From Notospermus geniculatus (Eukaryota; Nemertea; Pilidiophora; Heteronemertea; Lineidae): a stretch of 64,000 nt of DNA. The position numbers were made by a program, and so were the translations under genes. Of the stretch, positions 46,617 through 64,000 are shown in pieces. Under the pieces are notes generated by a model, which was not told the DNA's origin, searched no databases, and saw only the letters and a program-made list of their open reading frames with translations. The stretch covers positions 224,951 through 288,950 of the forward strand of contig NMRB01000007.1 in NCBI GenBank assembly GCA_002633025.1, given 5' to 3'. Positions within the stretch are counted from its first letter, which is position 1. Each line of letters starts with the position of its first letter.

Positions 46617-48777
46617 TAATGTTGGGAGTATATTGTACAATTGTTAACTTTTATTTTGAAATGCTGTCTTTGATGCCAAACTTCTTTGTGATTTACATTT
46701 TGTTGAGTGATACATCGATTGCTGAAATAGTTTTGCTGTTGGTGGTGGTTCACACTGAGTCAAATGCCAGGATTTGTGGCAGGGTTACTACTCGGTACAC
46801 CTAACTTACAATTTGAAAGAATAAGCTTGACATTGCTTTCAGGATGATGTCAGTTGTGGCGTATTTTGAGGATGTCCTTGCTTTTCCCGTTTGTGCAGCA
46901 AGGCCAATGCCCAGCAGTCAGGAATTAGCCCAGAAAAATCTCAGCAGGACTTGCGTTACCTTAAAGTCGACTGGTTCCCTGTCCTCTCAACATGCTTAGC
47001 AGTAGGGATGGAAGACGAAACCACTCGGCTGACAGATCAGAAAGGCCTACAAAAACTTTGTGAATAAGGCCCCTGGATATTAGATACACAGAAACACAGT
47101 ATATTACATATTTTTGAAGTTATTGCAGGTTGCAGTTATTATATTAGCTATAATCTAAATGGAATTAATTGGCCACTTAGTTGACCCAGACAATTTGCGA
47201 GGTCAGTCGACAGCCTGATTGGGCTACCTCATAATATTGGTTAGAATTACTCAATCTATGCAACTTGTCCGAGGCCAAAAGTTCACCTGAGTTAATTCTG
47301 CATGGTTATGCTGCATGATTTAAAATATTGACTTAAGGCCTATAAACAATCATTGATCACAATAAACTGAATTTTGATTCATTTGACTGAGGACTGAGGT
47401 GCTGCCATAACTCGAATCTCTGTCAGTGTGGAGCCGCCTCCCACCAGCTAAAGTATTTCAGTAATGAATGGGTTAAGTTAAGCACTGGAATTGTAGTGGA
47501 GATCAGTATGTATGTAAAGGTGCTCGTCCACATGAGTGTTTTCTCATGCCAGTTGGCTCTCAATGGGCAACTTGGCTGTAGAAAATATGGAGTGTTGTTT
47601 TGTCACTGGTCAAAGAAACCATCAATGGGGAATTGTCCATCGAGAGCAAAATCGTGCAAGAGAACTCTCATGTGGAGAAGCGCCTTTGGTAGAGTGGGTA
47701 AAAGTGGTAGAGTGGGTCGCCAGCTTCCTAATCTAATGGTCACGAGGACAGATCCCAGTGTTTCACATGTTTGTTGTTGCTATACATTGACCAGGAAAGA
47801 CATTTTGCATTGAGTGCCATTATTTCTTGTGTGATTATTCAGGGACCATTCCTGGGTGTACCATGCTTGTGATGCAGTTGGCTATGACCCGTACTGGACA
47901 AGAATGGAATTATTTAAAGTGGCATGATCTTTGCACTACTGCAGCGATCTGGCCTTGCAGCCGATGGCAGTTGTGAAAACAGCTATTCAACAAAAATGGT
48001 ACACACTTTCAGAGAAACAAATGCACTCCTGTTTTGGCTTTTAGAACTTCAGTTCTTCAACTTTTTTCAGTTCACTTTAGAATTAGAGAAAATCTTAAAA
48101 CTTAAAAAAAACAGCTGTCAGAGAGGTGCTTGTATAACTAGGTGTCCCATACCTCGTCGTAATTTCGTATCTGTTGATCTAATCCTATATACATGTAATG
48201 ATAAACTTTTGATCCAAATCTACTGTACTCTTTGTTTGAACACATAGCTGTCATCACTGTTTGAGTGAAATACATGAAAGTCGTATGATGTCATTGATTT
48301 GTTGAGTTCATTGGCTGCTTACTGCTTAAGCATGTAAGGATGTGAATACATAGTGTTGTGTTTGAACTATCGTTGAAGACCAGTGCAAACAATAAGATAC
48401 CAAAGATGTATTCTGTTTATTTCTCGGATATATTCAAGTTTACAAAGACTCATTATTTGACGAAGACGTGGTTATAACGATGCCCCAGCATGGTCTGACT
48501 GGTTCCTGTCTCTCTGTGGGGGCTAAACCTACCAACTGAATGGAGTTCCCTATACGACAATAGAGCTACACACTACACAGACATGCCAGTTAACATTGGC
48601 TTCATGTTCTTGAACCTTTTGTGAAGCCTTTATCATTACCAGCATGTCCGTGTTGCATCTAGCTCTGTGTATTAGCAGCCTGAAGCCTGTGATTCATACA
48701 GAAATCCATGTCAATAGGACAGCAATGCAAAACTGCACTATAAAACGAAGGAGAAATGCAGAAGTAATGATTCCATA
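46617..48777 (+). other. GAN-LRRC69 interval, possible distal GAN 3' UTR
   Basis: No gene is recognised. A tRNA-like fragment (GTGGTAGAGTGGGTCGCCAG then GGACAGATCCCAGTG) lies near 47707-47761 and is probably a SINE relic. A plus-strand AATAAA occurs near 47363. Confidence 0.4.
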
Positions 48778-48791
48778 AATAAACCTTTATT
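48778..48791. terminator. Back-to-back candidate poly(A) signals for convergent genes
   Basis: AATAAA on the plus strand (48778-48783) is followed two bases later by TTTATT (48786-48791), which is AATAAA on the minus strand. GAN reads in from the left and LRRC69 from the right, so both could use this point. Use by LRRC69 would give a ~490-nt 3' UTR and use by GAN a ~5-kb one. This is inference without transcript data. Confidence 0.45.
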
Positions 48792-49275
48792 CAAACTACT
48801 CAGTTATCACATCAACTACACCTGTCAAGGTAATAATACCAGAAAAATAATATCAGTCATCGAATAAAATATAATCCATAATGAACACAATCATACAGTA
48901 ATTTTCTATGGTCCTATCAAAGTCAACAACGCCCCCTAACTTCACTGGGTTCATTTCAGCACCGCAGATACATCAAGGGTTGACATGGCTGAAGTCATGG
49001 ACGGAATACAGTAAGAACAGTGCAGCAAACAAGGTTCACAAAGTTGATAGTACGTTCTTATGAATATAAGTGCAGTCCCTGGGCTGGCAGTGACAGACAG
49101 CTGGTCACATCATGCCCAGCCACAGGCCTGTCTCGTTCTGGATGGAGACCTCTCAACTTGGACAAACTTCAAGCAATCAATAATCATGTTGAGCAGAAGA
49201 CGGTCTTTTAGTTGAACGAAGGAGCAAAAGCTATCACAGTTTTTTGCACAATCCACAAACAGTGTCCAACCATAC

Positions 49276-52200
49276 TCATGGAAATGCCACACCATAATAA
49301 TTGTGTCCTTTACTGTTGAAACACTTGTATGAACAAAGTAGAGCTCGCACTGGCAGGCTCCCTGGTGCATTTGTGGTCTTCAGTGCCTGAAATATCAACA
49401 GTTATATGCTGAAGAGATGGGAATTCAAACAAATACGACCAAGTCAATAGAACTGAACATGAAGGATTCCTTGTCATGCCAGCCATATCTGATTTCCCTC
49501 CACACATGTGGGCGAGGATGGATTTGGGCTTCAGTTGATGTACCATCATTCGTTGATGTACCATCATTCGTCAATGTTCAGTAGGCATTCATGTCCAGCA
49601 TTGTCAAAAAGATGGAGCCACTTTGGCTAATCAAAGCAAGGATGAACACACTAACAATGTACTGTACCTCAATACATGTACATGTATATCATCACCAAAC
49701 CTTTACAAACAGAGGCGCAGCTCAAACATGCAACATTTTCCACTCAGAATCGCAAGCATTAGGCATGATAAAAGCATGTTGTGTTGGTTGAGATATCACA
49801 CATTATTGAAAAAACTCATTAGCATTTTAAGGACAAATGTTGTTAAGAGGTGTCAATTACGTGCTTCAGTGCATCTCATCACTTACCAGAATGAGATATA
49901 AAGGAAACGAAGTATATTTGGTCATGGCTTACTTCACCACCACTCTTCCCCTTTGCCCGTACTGCATTTTGCTTTGCCCTCAAGGACACAAACCTGACTC
50001 TCTACCATCCCTCCACCCCACCCCCACAACATGCATAACGAACACTTTACCTGTTTAATTTCATGGACTGACACAGACAAAGCATGGCATGGCATCAGCA
50101 TGTGACATTATCAGCATGGTTATTAGAGCAGCCAGTTTCATTTCAAAACCATAAGTGACATCTAATGAGCAAAGTGCTGTGCTGTCATTGAATAGCCTGC
50201 TGTGTGAGCTTAGGCAAAATACAGTACACATTACATCAGGCATGATTTCAGAAATGATTCAACAGCCTGCATTTTCTACTTTAACACACAAGCAAATGCC
50301 TACAGCCATAGAACACACTGGAAAGTTATTCACACATCTGATGGGTTGCCACGGACATCGTTCCTATTGGTCTGTTGGTCTGTCCATCACCGAGAATGGT
50401 TCAAAAGAATAGGAGATAAGACGGCATGCAGTCACATGTACGAAACAGAATCCCATCACCTTGAAACAAAGACCCTCGGACTCGGCATCAACACACGAAG
50501 AAAGTTCTCCAAAGAAATATCAAGTAGGATAAGGTACCCACTTGATTTGGATGAAACAACCAAGGAGACTCATAGAACAAGAGGCCAAAGCAAAAGCTGG
50601 ACAAACAATTATAGTGACATGCGATTAGAGTGCAAAGCATGTCAGGAGAAGTTGATAGTGAAATAATGCCACGGGTCCTGCACCAGTAAGGCGTATGTAC
50701 AAACCTTTTTCCCGTCGATAAATCGGACACATTCGAGCCACGTGTTGAGGAATGATTCGCCACAAACCGCACACCTGCTAGATTGTGCCAGCATGTCACG
50801 TATCTGCGGGAAGTGGCGGATACTCCTTCTGAGGTAGGACCACCTACCAGGACACAAATGATAAAACAGGTTAGTTAAGATGAAATCAAAGAAACAAAAA
50901 CATCCTCGCCGAGGCAGAGTTGTCAAGTAAGACCACTCTACACTATGGACCATACTTACATGTAAATCATTATGAAGTGCATACAGGTACAAATAAATGA
51001 ACTATGCAAGTTATACGATAAGTTAAATTAAGATCTGGCAAATTGCTAGGAATAGGATACAGAGGTTTGTGTTCCACTAAATGATACAAGTGACACTAGT
51101 GCTGGGGTCGAAGATGTACCGGTATATACATGTACATGAATCAAAGGACACTTTGCCTCCAGGAAAGAAAAAAAGACATCAACACACACATACTAATAAA
51201 AGAGAATAACACTGCAGATGATAATGCAAAACATTGGTCCAAAGATCATATGGGATGTGCCACAGTCTTCTATTATTTATCGTTTCACCAGCAACTTCAA
51301 TCACAGCGTTTTCTCAGCTTTTGAATAATTTCCTTCAAATATCAGATTTCTATCAGATCTGAGATATCAACTGGAAGGGTTCAACTTGAACACAAATCTG
51401 GAGGGAGACCTAAAATGTTAACATTACTGAAACATTTCAACTTTCCATCATCTTTTGATGCCTGTAGAGCACATCCGACTACCATACCTACCTATTTTTC
51501 AATTCTTTCATGACATATCTTGCACACATCTCCTAAAAAGGAAAATGTGAGGTTTTATAGACACTTTCCTCTGTTATACAGTCCCAAAGTGCTTCACAGT
51601 ATTACCCAAGTCTCCCCAGAAACCTTCCTGAGGAACTCAAGGAGCAGCTCATTCTACACTTTACACTCACTTGACCCTTTCTGACCAGTTGATGGGCCTT
51701 ACATGAAGTCTCACCTCTTCCCCTTGATGAAAGCAGTAACTTCAATTAACCAACAGGCAATTACAACCCTTAAGTACCTTTAATGACAAGACTTCTTCCT
51801 CCTGTATTGAGTGGACTGGCATGTTGTGCAGCAATGGATTCTCTTCACAGTAGAGCTCTTTCAATGGCAAACTGGCTAATTCCGTTGGAAATATCCGAAG
51901 CTCATTTGCTGCAATGTCCAGCACTCGCAAATTGTACATTTTTCCTAAACTCTGAAAACAGAACAATCTCCTTTAAGGATACAAAGTCTTATTCAAAACT
52001 GGACAGCTCTCACTTTGGACAGAAGCTGTCAATCTTGTGGGGGTATTTCAACAATGTCAGGATCTAATCTTGTTGACTTGCTTCAGGGGCAGACCTCACC
52101 CTTACCTCTGGGAGTTCTTTTATTCTATTTTTCTGAAGATATAACTTTTCAAGGTTGACAAGAAACCCAAACTCCAAGGGTAGACTGTTGAGTTTATTTC

Positions 52201-53564
52201 CAGCAGCTCTCATCTCCTTCAGAGTGGTCACAGCACAAAGTTCAACTGGCAACTCTGTCAGCTCATTGTTGTCCATGCTCAGGTATTCTAAACTTGACAT
52301 CCTGAATGAAAACAAATACCAACCTACATTATGAAACGCAAGGGACCATAAAGTTTCCAGCCAAGCCAGATGTGCATCCTCAGAGGTGGGACTTTTACAG
52401 AAAGAAGGCCAATAATGTTTGTGATAGATATGATCAAAGATACTCACCGACATAGCTCTGGAGGTAATGATGTCAATTTGTTGTTGTTGAGATTCAGAAC
52501 TGTGAGATTGACAAGGGCACCTGAAACAGTGGAGGTACAACATTCACTGAGGCCAACAGGGTAGAGGATGACATGATCAAAGAGCATTATTGATGACAAG
52601 GTGGAATAGAGCCACACTTCAGGTTGATCATCATGGCCATGCTCTCCCACTATAGTGACACTCGCCATCTTTTCCAACAGCTCCATGACCAAAGAATGTT
52701 GTGTTGTAAGGAAAATCTAACAGAGTCAATGACTTACAGACAACAGATGGATTCAGTGTCACTAGACTATTGTTGAAAATATGCAATGTTTTCAGACTTT
52801 CCACGTATTGAAGGACTTCAGGTAAGTCTTCACACTGATTATTTCCAAGGTTTAAGATTTCCAGCTGAAAAGTAGAGGCAAGTGGTTTAACAGTGAAGAA
52901 GAATGGTGTCAACGACCGTCCACAATATCATTGTAATGACAGCCAAGCCCTAGCAAGTGTTTCCCTGTCCCTGTAGCTGTACCTCTGGCCGCCTGGGGCC
53001 ATAGGCGCCTAGGGGCCTCGGCCCTAATGATATGAAGTCGCCTGGCTCAGCTCAGTGAGAGTGGGAGCAGTGCTCCGTCATTAATTAGCCGCTCATTTAT
53101 AATTCATAGGCCTAGGCCTAGGCCTAATTGACATTATTACCTAACCGGCTGATGCCTGCATTTTGGGTTGTCGCTACCAATACCATGCACTGGAATGCAC
53201 TGCTGCATGCATGTCATCACTGACAGTGCATTGCCTAAGCTAGGCCTGTAGGCCTAGGCCTAGTAGTAAATGCACACATTGACTCATGACTGCACCACTC
53301 CACACTGTCACTGCCACTGCCAGTGCCTTCTTGATCTTGCCTGGCCTTGCACAAAAATCATCATAATCACTCATCAGTCAATTTTACCTGGAGCAGAGTT
53401 GCGAACTCTTTCGGTAATGTTTTGAGGTTATTATTTTTCAGCTGAATATGGTTGACCGCCGTTAACTTCCCAACCAGTTTTGGGACTTTGTCTAGTTTCT
53501 TATTGTTGAGTGTGAGAAGTTTTGGTTGACTTTTCAACGCTCGAAGCAGAATCGTGTCCGCCAT
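49276..53564 (-). CDS. LRRC69: Leucine-rich repeat-containing protein 69
   Basis: Eight minus-strand exons join in phase: 53564-53388, 52864-52738, 52520-52448, 52301-52106, 51951-51778, 51532-51492 (41 nt), 50843-50705 and 49386-49276 (TGA). They encode 345 aa, against 347 in human. I chose the second in-frame Met (MADTILLRALKSQ) because it matches the human start; a Met seven codons upstream (53585) is possible. LRRs of the LxxLxLxxNxL type run through most of the protein. The C-terminus CAVCGESFLNTWLECVRF then LLCSYKCF matches LRRC69 and keeps four to five cysteines that could bind zinc. Function is unknown in any animal; LRRs suggest protein binding. It is divergent from DHX38. Confidence 0.92.
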
Positions 53565-54100
53565 CTTGGTTACCAAGTACGCCACGCTAGGCCGATGATT
53601 CTAACACGCGATTCACTTTCCTACTATATTCTTTATCGGTAGGACCACAGCAACAAAAAAATAAAATATGTGTCTATTTTTATCATGTCATTCAATTTAG
53701 TGACAATTATGATTTTAAAACTACTTATCTTTTAATTTAGCAATCAAAAACCTGTAATCCGATGGTGCGTTGGAATCGCTTGCTCAACTTAAGATGGCTG
53801 CGCCCATAGCACGCAAAAATGATGAAAATATCAACATGATCAACACTTCATGACTTTCAGTTAGAAAATAAGGACAAAAGTGCAATTCGTTTTAATTTAT
53901 TCGTGATTAATGATCAAGGAGGTCATTCTACCTCAGTGATTCCATCAGAATTGGGTTGGTTGTGGTCGATTTTTGTACATTTTCTACATTTTGGACCCCC
54001 AAAAAGTGAATGTACGTGCGTGCACTGTACATTGAACCCCCTAACTTGGTGTCTGAATTTGCATGTTTCTTTCAGACGTGGTTAAGAATAGATTGATGAC
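53565..54100. promoter_or_regulatory. Shared LRRC69/DHX38 bidirectional promoter region
   Basis: The two start codons are 536 bp apart and point away from each other. A TTTCTTTCAG acceptor at 54066-54075, just upstream of the DHX38 ATG, suggests a short spliced non-coding first exon further left. I see no TATA box in a decisive position. Both transcription starts must lie in this interval or just outside it. Confidence 0.6.
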
Positions 54101-62503
<8,403 letters not shown>

Positions 62504-62633
62504 ATTCAGACGCCGAGTATTGTGTTCAAAATGGACATTCCTGATATGTTGACACTGTAACTGTAAAACCTCTTGATGAGGAGTATTTGGATGTACATGT
62601 ATGTGTATAGTGTGCAATGTTTTACATTGTAGA

Positions 62634-62639
62634 AATAAA
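62634..62639 (+). terminator. DHX38 poly(A) signal
   Basis: AATAAA lies 131 bases after the DHX38 stop codon, followed by TGTGAAGAGATTG and a T/G-rich stretch. It is the first canonical signal after the stop. Confidence 0.7.
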
Positions 62640-62919
62640 TGTGAAGAGATTGAATAACAATGTTTACCTTCTTGGAAGTTGATTTGAGAGCCGACTACCA
62701 AATACAGCATTAGGGGCACCATGGACAATGAACAGGACGAAACTGAAGTGCACGGGGAAACATTTGCTGCTGAGAGTCACCTTCTATTACAGAACGTCTC
62801 CAAGACTACATGCAGCGACTACACCTGCACTGAAACAGCCTCTGCACATGCACAAGACCCAACAACATAGTCTGACCTTGAGAACAGTCAACAATGAGAA
62901 CTTGTGAACACACTGCAAT

Positions 62920-63114
62920 GGGAGACTTTCCTGTCGTTAGAGGCTGCCTGTTATCGGTCCTAGAACGCCTCAAAATTTGACGTCACCGACATAACTCATG
63001 GCTTCCACGTCATTATGGATGACGTTGTGGCGTGCACTCCTTGCTTGTGACGTCAAATTTCATGACGTTCTAGGACCGCTAACTTGTGGCTTCTAACAGC
63101 AGGAAAGTCTCCCA
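62920..63114. mobile_element. MITE (~195 bp) between DHX38 and the RPGRIP1L-like gene
   Basis: Ends TGGGAGACTTTCCTG and CAGGAAAGTCTCCCA are perfect inverted repeats. Complementarity continues through CGGTCCTAGAACG and an AAATTTGACGTCA segment, giving near-complete palindromy. No frame is present and no clear target-site duplication. Confidence 0.85.
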
Positions 63115-63743
63115 TATTGACGCAAAATGAGAAGGAAATTCATGAACAACTTGAGAGGAGAGAATCACAACTTGCTACAAGCGGGCCGAGATGTGATAAA
63201 AGAAGGATTTCAACAAGGATGGAATTGTATGCAAAATATTTACTTCTAATCTTCATTTCATATACATGATGGCTCTGTCTAAGCTATGTACATGTACATG
63301 ATCAAAGAATACATGTACAGTATCTACAGTACATGGTACAAAATGAAATAAATAATGAACTATATTGAAGTGGAAAGATGGCTATACAAAATTTACCGCT
63401 AAAAACATGTCTCGGGCATCCAAATCAGGGATTCACCCACACGGTAATTGTTTCGAAAATTAATCTAATCTGGCTTGGAAATATTCTGCAAAAACTAACC
63501 CTACACTATCTACTTGCCCTACATTTAAAAATTTCGGTAAATCTAATTCTCTATAATACAACATGGACGGAAGGTACATGTAAAACTCTAGGCAGGATTT
63601 TCGTAAAGAATTTCATTGTCAGAGTGGGTATGATATTTTGGCAAAGGCACCAATGGCTTTGGCAAATCTTCCTTCGGTGTTTCCAATGGCTTTGGCAAAT
63701 CTTCCTTCGGTGTTTCCTTGCCAAGTTGGACGAAGATTGGCGA
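63115..63743 (-). other. Probable 3' UTR of the minus-strand RPGRIP1L-like gene
   Basis: No other gene is seen. A direct duplication of a 33-bp unit (GGCTTTGGCAAATCTTCCTT...) lies at about 63655-63720. A large plus-strand frame (63378-63848) overlaps it and is the antisense shadow of the exon plus the repeat. No canonical minus-strand AATAAA is evident. Confidence 0.4.
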
Positions 63744-63844
63744 CTACATCTGGATTTCCTCCTGGACAGCTCTCATGGCATCAAGACATTCCACTGTGAT
63801 GTTGAGGGAACCGATAACTGTCCTTTCGTCTCCAACGTCGAATA
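63744..63844 (-). CDS. RPGRIP1L: Terminal exon of an RPGRIP1L/RPGRIP1-like protein (C-terminal C2 domain)
   Basis: A strong minus-strand acceptor (TCGTCATTTCAG) precedes a 101-nt exon that starts in phase 1. It encodes FDVGDERTVIGSLNITVECL, then DAMRAVQEEIQM and a TAG stop at 63744-63746. The pattern (FD, then VIG-L-V-VE-L-A), ending within 20 residues, resembles the last beta strands and helix of the RPGR-interacting C2 domain that closes RPGRIP1L and RPGRIP1. Those proteins scaffold the ciliary transition zone. The evidence is one short exon, so the family is likely but not certain. Upstream exons lie beyond the right edge. It is convergent with DHX38. Confidence 0.5.
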
Positions 63845-64000
63845 CTGAAATGACGAAGTGACAAAATGCAGTCCCGTTGAGAAGATACAGTACGCTGCAA
63901 TCTTTTGGGGCTGAAATCGCAAGGAATATCTGATGCTCCTTTAGGACAACTCAGACCTATGAGCCGACTAATCACTCTCTGCCACATAGGGCCCCCACAT

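Noticed and set aside
53565-53585. Upstream in-frame Met (MAYLVTK) as the LRRC69 start
   Set aside because: The second Met, seven codons on, aligns with the human LRRC69 N-terminus. The upstream one is possible but less likely.
63378-63848. 156-codon plus-strand open frame
   Set aside because: It is antisense to the RPGRIP1L-like exon and to a 33-bp direct duplication (visible as a doubled QWLWQIFLRCF). It has no start context or family.

Overview
This is eukaryotic, intron-rich DNA with 0.3-5 kb introns, GT-AG splice sites, AATAAA signals, many short inverted-repeat transposons and frequent AGGCCTAGGCCT, TACCGGTA and TGTACATGTA motifs. These motifs and the protein similarities suggest a marine invertebrate, most likely a deuterostome such as an echinoderm; the organism cannot be fixed from the sequence alone. 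There is no prokaryotic operon, CRISPR array or autonomous transposase gene. The assembly has one N gap (46338-46440) and a single N at 60781.

Four genes can be rebuilt exon by exon with every splice phase closing. CFAP418 (C8orf37) lies on the minus strand at 20573-22816 with 6 exons and 195 aa. GAN (gigaxonin, KLHL16) lies on the plus strand at 39640-43750 with 5 exons and 607-659 aa depending on the start. LRRC69 lies on the minus strand at 49276-53564 with 8 exons and 345 aa. DHX38 (PRP16) lies on the plus strand at 54101-62503 with 21 coding exons and 1246 aa. A fifth gene enters from the right edge: a minus-strand terminal exon at 63744-63844 resembles the C-terminal C2 domain of RPGRIP1L/RPGRIP1.

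Layout: 1-19.6 kb is mostly non-coding, with minisatellites, several MITE-like palindromes, a tRNA-like pseudogene and a few unassigned exon candidates. CFAP418 follows, flanked or invaded by two inverted-repeat elements. From 23 to 36.2 kb there is a mosaic of local duplications, including a ~250-bp tandem array, a ~440-bp tandem duplication, a ~600-bp duplicate pair and a minisatellite. From 36.9 to 39.1 kb there is a CpG-rich, promoter-like stretch and a palindrome whose two arms carry the same short reading frame. GAN and LRRC69 converge, with candidate poly(A) signals three bases apart at 48778-48791. LRRC69 and DHX38 diverge from a 536-bp interval that is probably a shared promoter. DHX38 converges with the RPGRIP1L-like exon.

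The genes do not form one pathway. DHX38 is a general second-step splicing ATPase and GAN is a Cul3 ubiquitin-ligase adaptor. CFAP418 and RPGRIP1L are both cilium/photoreceptor proteins, and LRRC69 is uncharacterised. In human, from memory, GAN, DHX38 and RPGRIP1L are on 16q and CFAP418 and LRRC69 on 8q. Their interleaving here within 45 kb is the most interesting large-scale observation.
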